NCBI RefSeq assembly: GCF_001044395.1
Contig: NZ_JANU01000045.1
Coordinates: 1-55,154 of the forward strand
Reading direction: 5' to 3'
Origin: Caenimonas sp. SL110
Lineage (GTDB): Bacteria > Pseudomonadota > Gammaproteobacteria > Burkholderiales > Burkholderiaceae_C
Length of the DNA stretch: 55,154 nucleotides
The translations under genes were made by a program, and so were the position numbers. Shown here in pieces: positions 44,208 through 54,200 of this stretch; the stretch's first letter is position 1, and each line of letters begins with the position of its first letter. The notes under the pieces were generated by a model. It ran no database searches and was not told the origin of the DNA. It saw only the letters and a program-made list of their open reading frames with translations.

Positions 44208-45548
44208 GTGAAGCCGCACATGCCCCAGGCGCTTCGCGACACCCTGCTGTCGATACGTGAACTGCTGATCTCGGCCGGGCCGTTCGCCCTGCTGGCTGTC
44301 GGCCTGCTGGTGATGGCCTACCTGTGGCTCGACCCGACGCCGCCCAAGCGTGTGAGGCTTGCCACTGGCCCCGCGCAAAGCGCCTACGACGAGTTCGGAC
44401 AGCGCTACCGCAAGGCGCTGGCCGCCAACGGAATCGAAGTGGTGCTCGTGCCCAGCCAGGGTTCGTCGCACAACCTGCATCTGCTGCGCCAGGGCGCGGT
44501 CGATTTGGGCTTCGTGCAAGGCGGCAGCAGCGAAGGTGCGGCGCCGACCGATTCTGCGCTGGAGTCCCTGGGCAGCCTGTTTGTAGAACCGGTGTGGCTG
44601 TTCTATCGCGAAGACTCCGCACGCAAGCTCACACCGGCCGCCACGCTCACGGCCCTGACCCAACTGAAGGGACTGCGCCTGAATGTCGGCGCCGCCGGCA
44701 GTGGTGTGCCACAGCTGATGGCAAAGCTGTTCGACGCCAACAACATCGACAAGTCCGGCATTACCTTGTCGCAGCTGGAACAGACGCCCGCAACGGTCGC
44801 ATTCCTGGGCGGCGACATCGATGCGATCGTGTTTGCGTCCGCGCCTGAATCGCTGATGGTGCAGATGCTGCTGCAGACCCCCGGCGTGAAGCTGATGGAT
44901 TTTGCGCAGAGCGAGGCGTATTCGCGCCGGTTTCCTTTTCTCACCCCTGCCCTCTTGCCGCGCGGCGTGGTGGACCTTGCACGCGACCTGCCGCCCACCG
45001 ACCTGCGCCTGGTCGCCACGACCACCGAGATGCTCACGCGCGAACAGACGCATCCCGCGCTGCTTCAGCTGGTCACGCAAGCCGCGCGCGACATGCACGG
45101 CGCGGCAGGCTGGTTCAATCGGGCGGGTTCTTTCCCGACGCTCGAACACAGCGAATACCCGGTCTCGCGCGAGGCCGAGCGGGCCATCAAGGGCGGACAG
45201 CCCTTTCTGCAGCGGTACCTGTCGTTCTGGGTCGCCAACCTGGTCGAGCGCATGTGGCTGGCGCTGGGCATCATCCTGGCGATCTTGCTGCCGCTGTCGC
45301 GCATCGTGCCGCCGCTCTACCAGTTCAGGATTCGCTCGCGGGTGTTCAGGTGGTATGGGCAGCTGCGCACGATCGAGTCGGAGATGGAGGCGGGACAGGC
45401 CGATGCCACGCAACTTGCGAAAGAACTCGATTCGCTCGAAGCGAACGTGAGCCGGGTGAGCGTGCCGCTGTCGTATGCCGACGAGCTTTATGCGCTGCGC
45501 AACAACATTGCGTTGGTGCGTCAGCGCCTGCAGGGCCGCTCGGCCTGA
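44208..45548 (+). CDS. TAXI family TRAP-transporter-type binding protein, membrane-anchored
   Basis: A 446-residue protein. An N-terminal membrane segment (AGPFALLAVGLLVMAYLWL) replaces a cleavable signal. The TAXI domain spans about residues 45-340 (RLATGPAQSAYDEFGQRYRK, LLRQGAVDLGFVQGGSS, LNVGAAGSGVPQLM). A second membrane span (LALGIILAILLPLSRIVPPLY) and a coiled-coil tail (about 390-446, ESEMEAGQADATQLAKELDSLE) follow. The anchored form with a cytoplasmic tail is unusual and may act as a sensor rather than a soluble carrier. GTG 44208 used; an ATG at 44220 is also possible. Confidence 0.83.
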   Translation: MKPHMPQALRDTLLSIRELLISAGPFALLAVGLLVMAYLWLDPTPPKRVRLATGPAQSAYDEFGQRYRKALAANGIEVVLVPSQGSSHNLHLLRQGAVDLGFVQGGSSEGAAPTDSALESLGSLFVEPVWLFYREDSARKLTPAATLTALTQLKGLRLNVGAAGSGVPQLMAKLFDANNIDKSGITLSQLEQTPATVAFLGGDIDAIVFASAPESLMVQMLLQTPGVKLMDFAQSEAYSRRFPFLTPALLPRGVVDLARDLPPTDLRLVATTTEMLTREQTHPALLQLVTQAARDMHGAAGWFNRAGSFPTLEHSEYPVSREAERAIKGGQPFLQRYLSFWVANLVERMWLALGIILAILLPLSRIVPPLYQFRIRSRVFRWYGQLRTIESEMEAGQADATQLAKELDSLEANVSRVSVPLSYADELYALRNNIALVRQRLQGRSA

Positions 45549-45589
45549 TCGCAACCCATGTGTATCCTGGCATCGAGGGCACGACGGCA

Positions 45590-48500
45590 ATGAACGACAA
45601 ACTGCACTGGAAGCGCTGGGCGGCAATCGCGGCTGGCGTGCTGGCCGCCTATTCGCTCGCGGGCTTCTGGCTGGTGCCCGCTGTCGCCCGCAACCAGCTG
45701 CCGAAATTCGGCCAGTCCGAACTGGCCCGCCGGCTGTCGGTCAGCGACCTGCAGTTCAACCCCTTCACCTTGCGCCTCGAAGCGAAGGACCTGCGCCTGG
45801 ACGAAGCCGACGGCGCGCCGCTTCTTTCCATCGGCACCTTCGTCGCGCAACTGCAATGGCGGTCCGTCTTTAGGCGCGCGTGGAGTTTCACCGAAGTACG
45901 GCTGACGTCGCCCAGGGCCGACTTGCGCATCGCACCCGACGGCAGGTTCAACCTCGCCCAATTGCTGGAGACGCTGGCGCGGCGACCGCGCGAGCCTTCG
46001 ACAAACGACAAGCTGCCGCGCGTGGTGATCGGGACATTCGCGCTGGAGCAGGGCCGCATCGACATGCGCGACCAGCGCGCCGGCTACACCAACGTGGTCT
46101 CGCCGATCGACTTTCGGCTCACCGACTTCAGCACGCTGCCCGACGAGGGCGATTCCCACACCTTCAGCGCGCAGGGCGCGGGTGGCGGCAAGCTGCGCTG
46201 GAACGGCACCGCCACGCTCGATCCCATTCGTGGCAAGGGTGAGCTCGTGCTGGAGAACTTGGCACTGCCCGAACTGGGGGTGTACCTGAAGTCTTTCACG
46301 CGCGCTACCGTGGCCGCCGGGCGGCTCTCGGCGGCATTGCCGTATTCGTTCTCATACGCCGACGGCAAGTTCGAAGCAGCGCTCGCGGGCGCGCGCGTGT
46401 CGATGCGCGACTTCGGCCTGGCACGCGAAGGCGTCAGCGATTCATTCGCGTCCCTCACTTCACTGGACGTGACGGGCATCGATGCAAGCCTGTCGCGGCG
46501 CGAAGTTTCCATCGCGCAGGTGCGGGCCGACGGCGGCGCGTTGCGCATCGAACGTGACGCCAGGGGCGAGCTCGACCTCGCCCAGCTCATGGTCGAAACC
46601 GCCGGTGCGAAAGCCGTGCCGGCAGGCGCGCCACCTTCCGTGCACGCCGGCGACTGGAAAGTAGGCATCAGGCAGGTCGTCCTGGACAAGCTGGCATTGA
46701 GCGCGACGGATCGCACGACAGCCCCTGCGTTGAAGGTGGACGCGGCAGTTGTCTCGGCGCAACTGCAATTGGCCGCCTCGCAGACCCGCGATGGCCTGCA
46801 GGTCACGATCGGCGATGCCGCGCTGACCGCTACGAATGCAACCATCGCTCGTGGCACCAGCGCGCCGATGAAGATTGCGCAGCTCGGGTTCGCGCAAGGC
46901 TCCATCGACCTGGCTGCACGCCGTGCCGAGGTCGGCCGCGTCTTCGCGCAGGGCGCGCGCCTGCGCGTCGTGCGGGACCGGGCGGGGGGATTGAACCTGG
47001 TGCAGATGTTGCCGCGCTTCGACTCACCCGCGACGACGCCAGCGGCAAGGCCATGGACCGCATCGATAGCGACGGTGGAGCTCGACAAGTTCGCCGCCGA
47101 CGTGGACGATGAAGCGTCCGGCGTGAAGTTCCAGGTGGCAGATTTCGGCGCAAAGGTCAAAGGTGCGAGCAGCGACCTCTCGAAGGCCGTGAAGTTCAGG
47201 GCGACCCTGGCGATCCGCGAAGGTGGGCAGCTCGCGGCGCAGGGCAGCGCGGTGCCCGGCACGGGCCAGGTGCAGGCCGACGTGAAAGTCGCGCAGCTGT
47301 CGCTCGCGCCGGTTCAGCCGTTGCTCGCGCAGCACATCAAGCTGAAGATTGCCGGCGGCACGGTTTCAGCCAGGGGGCGCCTCACTGCGGGGGGTGGTGC
47401 CAGGTCCGCGGCCTTGCGCTATTCGGGCGCCTTCAACGTCGCCGGCCTCGTGCTGAAGGAAGACGATGGCGACCTCTTCGCTGCGTGGAAAGACGTGCGC
47501 GCCGACGCGATGACGCTCAGCCTCGCGCCGAACCAGCTCGACATCCCGGAGCTGCGCATGGTGGAGCCCAATGCGAAGCTGATCATCGAGCCGGACCGCA
47601 GCCTCAATGCCGCGCGCCTGCTGGTGAAGCAACCCGTGGCTGCCCCTGCCCCTGCCGCCGCCCCGGCATCCGCACCGACTGCCGAACCCTTCCCGATCCG
47701 GGTGCGCCGCATACGCCTGCAGGACGCCAAGCTGGACTTCGCCGACCTCAGTCTGCAGCCGCAGTTCGCCGCCAAGATGTACGAGCTCAATGGCGTGGTC
47801 AATGGCCTGTCGTCGAGTGCTGAATCGCGCAGCCAGGTCGAGCTCGACGCGCGGGTCGACGAGTTCGGCAGCGCGCGAATCCGCGGCGAGCTCAACCCCT
47901 TCGCGCCCACCAACAACACCGACCTGGCCGTGGTGTTCAAGAATGTCGACCTGGTGTCGACGTCTCCCTATGCGATGAAGTTCGCCGGCTACAGGATCGC
48001 GCAAGGCAAGATCTCGCTCGACCTTCAATACAAGGTGAGGCGCGGGCAGCTCGAAGGCGCGAACCAGATCGTCATCGACAAGCTCACGCTGGGCGAGCGC
48101 GTGGACAGTCCCGACGCGCTGAAGCTGCCGCTCGAACTGGCGATCGCGATCCTGAAGGACAGTGACGGGCGCATCGACCTGGGCCTGCCGGTCTCGGGCA
48201 ACATCGAAGACCCCCAGTTCAGCTACGGGGCGATCATCTGGAAGGCCATCGGCAATGTACTGACCAAGATCGTCACCGCGCCGTTTCGCGCACTCGGCGC
48301 GCTGCTCGGCGGCTCGGGCGAAGAGCTGGAGTCGATCGACTTCGACCCGGGCAGCGACAAGGTGCTGCCGCCCGAACGCGAGAAGATCAAACAGATCGCG
48401 CAGATTCTGGCCAAGCGGCCGCAGCTCAAGATCTCCGTGCCGGGGCACTACAGCGATGCGGACGCCGCGGCCTTGCGGGCGCGCGCAGTGCGGGTTGAAG

Positions 48501-48973
48501 TCTCACGCGCCGCCGGCATCAAGCTCGAAGCGGGCGACGAGCCCGGCCCGCTCGATCTGGGCAGCCGCTCGGTGCGCAGCGCGATGCGCGATGTGTACGC
48601 CCGGCGTTTCGGCGACGAGGAACTCGACAAGGCAAAGAAGGCGGCGCAGGCCAGTGCTTCCGGCGCAGCGGGCACAGCATCCGCGCCACAGGCGGAACTT
48701 CCGATCTGGCAGCGGGTGGGCAAGATGGTTCAGGGCGAACCGCAGGTGGCCGATGCGAGCGCGTTCTACGGCAAGCTGCGTGAACGGCTTGAAGCGAACC
48801 AGGCACTGGAAGCCGATGCGCTCACGAAGCTGGGTGCGCAGCGCGCGGCAGCCATCGTTGCCGCGCTCAGGCAAGCCGGTGTGGATGCGGCGCGTGCGAC
48901 TGCAGCAGCGCCTGAGAAGATCGTTTCTGGCAGCGGCAAGATGGTTGCGCTAAAGCCCGCGCTGGGAGCTTGA
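45590..48973 (+). CDS. DUF748 / AsmA-like envelope protein
   Basis: A 1127-residue protein with an N-terminal membrane segment (AAIAAGVLAAYSLAGFWLVP) followed by long beta-rich DUF748 repeats (LSVSDLQFNPFTLRLEAKDL, IRVRRIRLQDAKLDFADLSL). AsmA-like proteins are bridge-shaped and move lipids between inner and outer membranes. The C-terminus (about residues 910-1000) has an OmpA-like segment, ESIDFDPGSDKVLPPEREKI, then a long Ala-rich helix. GAGG upstream of ATG 45590. The preceding TAXI gene is 41 bases away. Confidence 0.88.
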   Translation: MNDKLHWKRWAAIAAGVLAAYSLAGFWLVPAVARNQLPKFGQSELARRLSVSDLQFNPFTLRLEAKDLRLDEADGAPLLSIGTFVAQLQWRSVFRRAWSFTEVRLTSPRADLRIAPDGRFNLAQLLETLARRPREPSTNDKLPRVVIGTFALEQGRIDMRDQRAGYTNVVSPIDFRLTDFSTLPDEGDSHTFSAQGAGGGKLRWNGTATLDPIRGKGELVLENLALPELGVYLKSFTRATVAAGRLSAALPYSFSYADGKFEAALAGARVSMRDFGLAREGVSDSFASLTSLDVTGIDASLSRREVSIAQVRADGGALRIERDARGELDLAQLMVETAGAKAVPAGAPPSVHAGDWKVGIRQVVLDKLALSATDRTTAPALKVDAAVVSAQLQLAASQTRDGLQVTIGDAALTATNATIARGTSAPMKIAQLGFAQGSIDLAARRAEVGRVFAQGARLRVVRDRAGGLNLVQMLPRFDSPATTPAARPWTASIATVELDKFAADVDDEASGVKFQVADFGAKVKGASSDLSKAVKFRATLAIREGGQLAAQGSAVPGTGQVQADVKVAQLSLAPVQPLLAQHIKLKIAGGTVSARGRLTAGGGARSAALRYSGAFNVAGLVLKEDDGDLFAAWKDVRADAMTLSLAPNQLDIPELRMVEPNAKLIIEPDRSLNAARLLVKQPVAAPAPAAAPASAPTAEPFPIRVRRIRLQDAKLDFADLSLQPQFAAKMYELNGVVNGLSSSAESRSQVELDARVDEFGSARIRGELNPFAPTNNTDLAVVFKNVDLVSTSPYAMKFAGYRIAQGKISLDLQYKVRRGQLEGANQIVIDKLTLGERVDSPDALKLPLELAIAILKDSDGRIDLGLPVSGNIEDPQFSYGAIIWKAIGNVLTKIVTAPFRALGALLGGSGEELESIDFDPGSDKVLPPEREKIKQIAQILAKRPQLKISVPGHYSDADAAALRARAVRVEVSRAAGIKLEAGDEPGPLDLGSRSVRSAMRDVYARRFGDEELDKAKKAAQASASGAAGTASAPQAELPIWQRVGKMVQGEPQVADASAFYGKLRERLEANQALEADALTKLGAQRAAAIVAALRQAGVDAARATAAAPEKIVSGSGKMVALKPALGA

Positions 48974-49006
48974 ATTGCGCGAAACCGGAACATGGACCCG
49001 CGTGAC

Positions 49007-49020
49007 GGAGCCAGGGCTCC
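49007..49020 (+). terminator. Possible hairpin after the DUF748 gene
   Basis: Inverted repeat GGAGCC-AG-GGCTCC 33 bases after the DUF748 stop codon. The two-base loop is too small for a standard hairpin, so the real stem would be five pairs, and there is no T-run. It could be a weak terminator before the tRNA gene. Confidence 0.25.
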
Positions 49021-49058
49021 ATTCGCAGATCGCGGCACGATAGAATCGCCGCTGCCAC

Positions 49059-49132
49059 GCGGGCGTCGTTCAATGGCAGGACTCTTGCTTCCCAAGCAAA
49101 TAACGCGGGTTCGATTCCCGCCGCCCGCTCCA
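49059..49132 (+). tRNA. glyU: tRNA-Gly (anticodon CCC), CCA encoded
   Basis: A 74-base gene: acceptor GCGGGCG/CGCCCGC, D arm GTTC-AATGGCA-GGAC, anticodon arm CTTGC-TTCCCAA-GCAAA with CCC at 49091-49093, T arm CGGGTTCGATTCCCG, discriminator T and encoded CCA. The 27-43 pair at the top of the anticodon stem is C-A, a mismatch. It reads GGG codons. A TAGAAT box at 49041-49046 is a likely -10. The next gene's stop codon begins at the base after CCA. Confidence 0.95.
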
Positions 49133-50188
49133 CTAGCGCTGCCACGCGCCCCGTGCGGCAAGCCTGTCCACAACAGGCTTTTCGACCCACCGGTGAAACA
49201 CAACGCCGACTACCAGGCACGCGCCAACTGCGAGGGCAAAGGCCCAGTTGCTGCCGATGGCAGGTACGTGATTCAGGAGCTTGCAAACAACGCTGAGCAC
49301 TGGAAAGTGCGTCAGGTAGATCGCATACGAGGCATCGCCCAGCAATTGCAGCGGTGGCCACTTCATCCAGCGCAGCTTTCCGTTGTCTTCAGCATTGACC
49401 ATGCCAAAGATCATCAGGGCGCTGGCAAGTCCGTATGACAAGGACGCCAGTTGCAGTGGCGCATCGATCCATTGCATGACATCGAACGCAGCAGTGCAGC
49501 AAAACAGCACGAGCCCAGCCGCAGCGAGACATCGCGGAAAACGGCGAATACGGCTCGCAGCCCCCCATTCGCGTAGCGCAGCAACGGCCGAGCCCAACGC
49601 AAACAGGAAAACGTAGGACTTGCCAACGAAGGAGGCCGGGTAAGTGCCGGCGTTCCAGCATGCAGCAGCGACGATCAGGAAGATGGCTGCAATCGCCGCG
49701 CCGATCTTGCGGTTGATGATCAGCAAGGCAAACAGCGCGTAGAACACGAGTTCGTACTGCAGCGACCATGCAACGGCCACGACCGGGGACCCTGTGCCGC
49801 CAACCGCAACCTTGTCCAGTGGCAACAGCAACAAGGCCGCGACGAGGGTTGGAGTGTCGTACCGCTGCTGCGTGCCCATGAACAACATGGCCGCACCGAG
49901 TGCCAGAAATACGATCCAGTACGCCGGGAAAATCCGGATCGCCCTTCTTGCCAGATAGCGACCCAGCGCTTGCGGCCGGCCCATGTCCTGCCAGTGGGCG
50001 GCGACGATGATGAAGCCACTGAGCACGAAGAAGAATTCCACTCCTGCATACCCGAACCCAAAAAAGCCGGCCAGCGGCTTCACACCGAAATACTTGGGCT
50101 CCGCGATGATTCCGGTCGCGTGAAACAGCACGACCAGGCTTGCCGCCGCCGCCCGTCCGGCCTGCAAAGTGAAGTATCGACCTCTCAT
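49133..50188 (-). CDS. Acyltransferase 3 family protein (OafA/YrhL-like)
   Basis: A 351-residue inner-membrane protein with about ten hydrophobic segments. The N-terminal LVVLFHATGII contains the conserved active His, followed by FFFVLSGFII and YLARRAIRIFPAYW (the RxxRI-x-P-Y motif). The family moves O-acetyl groups to polysaccharides or lipids. ATG 50188 aligns with family N-termini; a GTG at 50215 would overlap the glycosyltransferase stop. The stop codon touches the 3' end of tRNA-Gly with no gap. Likely acts with the adjacent glycosyltransferase on a surface glycan. Confidence 0.88.
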   Translation of the reverse strand: MRGRYFTLQAGRAAAASLVVLFHATGIIAEPKYFGVKPLAGFFGFGYAGVEFFFVLSGFIIVAAHWQDMGRPQALGRYLARRAIRIFPAYWIVFLALGAAMLFMGTQQRYDTPTLVAALLLLPLDKVAVGGTGSPVVAVAWSLQYELVFYALFALLIINRKIGAAIAAIFLIVAAACWNAGTYPASFVGKSYVFLFALGSAVAALREWGAASRIRRFPRCLAAAGLVLFCCTAAFDVMQWIDAPLQLASLSYGLASALMIFGMVNAEDNGKLRWMKWPPLQLLGDASYAIYLTHFPVLSVVCKLLNHVPAIGSNWAFALAVGACLVVGVVFHRWVEKPVVDRLAARGAWQR

Positions 50189-50211
50189 CGTCTGGTGTGA
50201 GGCCGACGTGG

Positions 50212-51174
50212 TCACTTCAAGCGCGAATACAGCAGCCCCGTGTCCGCCAGGTCCTGCCGCGAGCGGTATTCGCGCGAGACCGGGCCTTTCAACGACCAGT
50301 CGGCCAGGTTTCGCACGGCCAGGTCGAGAAACCGGTATTCGATCGCGCCCTGCCAGTGCACGCTCTTTTCAACCGCTTCTGCGATGCGCGCCTCGTAGCC
50401 CGGATAGAACTTGAAGTGGGCCAGCACCAGTTGCACCTGGTCCGACGCCGGGACTGTGTTGCGGTGGCCCGATAGCGCGCGCGCATTGCCTTCCCAGAAA
50501 AACAGCGGCACCTTGTTGACGTTGGCGAACCGGTAGGTGCCGCCCAGCGGCGACAGGTCCACCCGGGTCTTTTGCAGGCGTTCGAGCATTCGCGGGCGAA
50601 TGCCCTCCATCACACTGATGTTCGACACATTGGGCGCCTGGTCGGGCCACTCCAGCACGCTCCAGGGATCGAAGTTGGGCGACATCACGAAGGGGCTGGT
50701 CGTCATGGGCACCTGCTCGACGCCCTTCAGCTTCGCGGGGAAAAAATCCATCATCAGGGCCCGTGCGATCTTGAGCTTGTTCGCTTCAAGTGCTTGCGCC
50801 AGTTGCGGCACGGTGTCATAGGGCGGCGGCAGGATCAGGAACTCGTCGGCGTCCACCGTCAGCACCCATCGGTTCATCAGCAAGGCGCGCGGCACGAGGG
50901 TCTTGACCGCCGCGCCAAAGGGCTGGTCACCCACCTTGTCGCCGAAGCTCAGGTTCGAATGCACGATGCCGCAATCGGGCTGCTGGCGCAGGTACTCGGC
51001 CGAGCCGTCGTCGGAGCGATCGTCGAGAAACCAGAACTCGCTGATGCCCAGCTTGCGGTAGTGATCCAGCAGGTGCGGCAGGAAGTAGATCTCGTTGCGA
51101 ATCATCGCAAAGAGCGCCACCTTGCCTTTGGCCTGGGGTTGCTTGCGGATGATGAGTTTGGGTTCGGTGGCCAT
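50212..51174 (-). CDS. Glycosyltransferase family 2-type protein
   Basis: A 320-residue GT-A-fold glycosyltransferase. Nucleotide-sugar parts: MIRNEIYFLPHLLDHYRKLG, FLDDRSDDGSAEYL, and VDADEFLILP with the metal-binding DxD in DADEF. The pattern is that of the Glyco_tranf_2_4 group. No membrane segments. The start lies 45 bases after the dnaE2 stop; the stop is 24 bases before the acyltransferase ATG. Acceptor unknown. Confidence 0.85.
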   Translation of the reverse strand: MATEPKLIIRKQPQAKGKVALFAMIRNEIYFLPHLLDHYRKLGISEFWFLDDRSDDGSAEYLRQQPDCGIVHSNLSFGDKVGDQPFGAAVKTLVPRALLMNRWVLTVDADEFLILPPPYDTVPQLAQALEANKLKIARALMMDFFPAKLKGVEQVPMTTSPFVMSPNFDPWSVLEWPDQAPNVSNISVMEGIRPRMLERLQKTRVDLSPLGGTYRFANVNKVPLFFWEGNARALSGHRNTVPASDQVQLVLAHFKFYPGYEARIAEAVEKSVHWQGAIEYRFLDLAVRNLADWSLKGPVSREYRSRQDLADTGLLYSRLK

Positions 51175-51218
51175 GGGTTGCGTCGCTTTGGAAATGGATG
51201 ATGCCAGAGGTGCATCTC

Positions 51219-54200
51219 CTAGTGAAAATCGCGACTGCTGTTGGTCTGCTCGCCCAGCCGCCCCAAAAGCGGCGTGAGATTGGTGAGCTTCTTCGCAATC
51301 AGGTTGCGCACCTGCCCCCCGGATTCCTGGTCGCGCTGCCAGGTGCCTTCAACAGCGAGCAGGCGCGATTTGAGCAAGGCCTCACGCTGGCCTTCGCGCA
51401 CCGACTTCCACACGATGACATTCACCGGACCGGTCTCGTCTTCGAGCGTGAGAAAGATCGTGCCATGCGCCGTCTGCGGCTGCTGGCGAACGGTGACGAT
51501 GCCACACGCGCGAACCTTGCGCCCACTGGGCAGGTCGTGCAATTCGGCGGCGCTTTGCAGCTTCATGCGCTTGAGGCGCGGCCGCAGGAGCGCGAGCGGA
51601 TGACGGCGCAGCGTGAGGCCCAGCGAGGCGTAGTCGAAAACAATCTCTTCGCCTTCGTGCGAGGGCTGCAACTCCAGCGGCTCTTCATTGATCGGCGCAT
51701 CGCGCAGCAGCTCGGGCGACTTGCGCAAGGCCGATGCGTCCCACACCTGCTGGCGCCTGTGCCCGGACAGCGACATCAAGGCATCGCCTGCGGCGAGCGC
51801 CTTCAAGTCGCCCGCATCGAGCTGCGCGCGCAGGGCGAGATCTTCGGTGCTGGTGAAAGGCGCTTGCCGGCGAGCCTCGACCACGCGCCTGGCCCCCGCC
51901 TCGCTCAGGCTGCCCACCTGCCGCAGGCCCAGTCGGACAGCGGGTTGTTTGGCTGTCATTGCGGGCTCGACCCGCAATCCATGCTCAATCTGGCGCGGCT
52001 CCCGCTTCGCGGTGGATGCCGGATCGAGTCCGGCATGACAGTGGGCTGAATAATTGGAATCTGACCCCAATTGTTTGGCTGAGGGTTGTTTGGCTGTCAT
52101 TGCGGGCTTGACCCGCAATCCATGCTCGATCTGGCGCGGTTCCCGCTTCGCGGTGGATGCCGGATCGAGTCCGGCATGACGTAGCGAGTTTTCCAGCGTC
52201 GAGTCCCAGTCGCTGTGCGAAACATCCGGGGGCAGCACGACGATGCCGTGGCGTTTGGCGTCTTGCACCAGCTGCGAGGGCGAATAAAAACCCATGGGCT
52301 GCGAGTTGAGCATGGCGGCCAGGAAGCACTCGGACTCGTGGCATTTCAGCCAGCTGCTCGAATACGCCAGCAGCGCAAAACTATAGGCGTGGCTTTCAGG
52401 AAAGCCGTACTCACCAAAGCCCAAAATCTGCTTGAAGATCGCTTCGGCGAACTCGCGGCGATAGCCGTTGTTCAGCATGCCTTCGATGATGGGTTCGTAG
52501 AACTTTTCCACCCCGCCCTTGCGCTTCCAGGCGGCCATCGAACGGCGCAGCGCATCGGCTTTTTCGGCGGTGAATCCGGCGGCGATCATCGAGATCTGCA
52601 TCACCTGTTCCTGGAAGATGGGCACCCCCAGCGTGCGTGCCAGTGCCGCCTTCAACTCGGGCTTTTCGTAGTGCACGTCCAGCCCCGCCCGGATGCGGTC
52701 GCGCGCCTTGAGAAACGGATGCACCATGCCGCCCTGTATCGGCCCCGGCCGCACGATCGCCACTTCGACCACCAGGTCGTAGAACACGCGCGGCTGCAGG
52801 CGCGGCAGCATCGACATCTGCGCGCGGCTTTCGATCTGGAACACGCCCACCGTGTCGGCCTTGCAGATCATGTCGTAGGTAGCAGGATCTTCTTTCGGGA
52901 TATCGGCCAGGTCCCACTCCTTGCCGCCTTCAGCAGCGCGCAACTGGTTGCGAAAATCCAGGCAACGCCGAATCGCCGTGAGGATGCCCAGCGCCAGCAC
53001 ATCGACCTTCATCAGGCCCATGTCTTCCAGGTCGTCCTTGTCCCACTGGATGATGGAGCGGTCTTTCATCGACGCCTTTTCCACCGGCACCAGCCGCGTG
53101 AGCTTGTCCTGCGTGAGCACGAAGCCGCCCACATGCTGCGACAGATGGCGCGGTGACCCCATCAGCTGCTGCGTGAGCTCAAGCCACAGCCGCGCCTTCG
53201 TTTCATCGATCGCTTCGCCCACCTGCGCGGCCAGCTCGCACAGCCGCTGCGAAGCCAGCTTGTCGTCGAACCACTGGTGTTCTTTCGCGAACGCCTCGAT
53301 GAGTTTTTCTTCCACGTCCAGCGCCTTGCCCACATCGCGAATCGCACTGCGCGTGCGGTAGCTGATGACCACCGCCGCAATCGCCGCGCGCTCGCGCCCG
53401 TACTTGCGGTAGATGTACTGGATGACCTCTTCGCGCCGCTCGTGCTCGAAGTCCACGTCAATGTCGGGCGGCTCGTTGCGGCGTTCCTTGCTGATAAAAC
53501 GCTCGAGCAGCGGGTTGGAATGCATCGGGTCCATCGCGGTGATGCCCAGGCAAAAGCACACCACCGAGTTGGCCGCCGAGCCGCGTCCCTGGCAAAGAAT
53601 CTTCTTGCTGCGGGCAAAGCACACGATGTCGTGCACCGTCAAAAAGAACATCTCGTACTTGCACTCGGCGATCAGGCGCAGCTCTTTCACCAGATGCCGC
53701 TTCACCCTCACCGGAATGCCATCCGGGTAGCGCATGTGCGCGCCTTCTATCGTGAGCTTGCGCAGGCCCTCGGTCGGCGTGAGGCCAGCGGGCACCGTCT
53801 CTTGCGGATAGTTGTACTGGATGCTTTCGATCTCGAAGCTGCAACGCCCGGCGACGATCAACGTCGCTTCCAGCAAATCCGGCGGATAGATTTCCCCAAG
53901 CCGCATCCGCGAGCGCAAATGCTTCTCGGCATTGCCCTGCAGCTCGTAGCCGCACTGGTCGACGGGCTTGCCCACCCGCACCGCCGTCATCACGTCCTGC
54001 AGGCGCTTGCGCGAGCGCACGTGCATGTGCACGTCGCCTGCGGCAATCAGCGGCACACCCGTTGCCATGCTCGCGTCGCGCATCGAGGCCAGCCACAGGT
54101 CGTCATCGAGCGCGTGATGCAGCTCGACCGCGAGCCACAGCCCCTGCCCGTACAGCTGGCGGCATTGCGCAAGGCGCATGCACAGGGCATCGAGGTCGAA

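Noticed and set aside
43011..45626. 871-residue open frame on the minus strand
   Set aside because: It runs antisense to two clear binding-protein genes; long stop-free antisense frames are common at this GC content. No motif seen.
46084..48448. Open frames of 360-392 residues on the minus strand
   Set aside because: Shadows of the DUF748 gene; low-complexity Arg/Ala content and no motifs.
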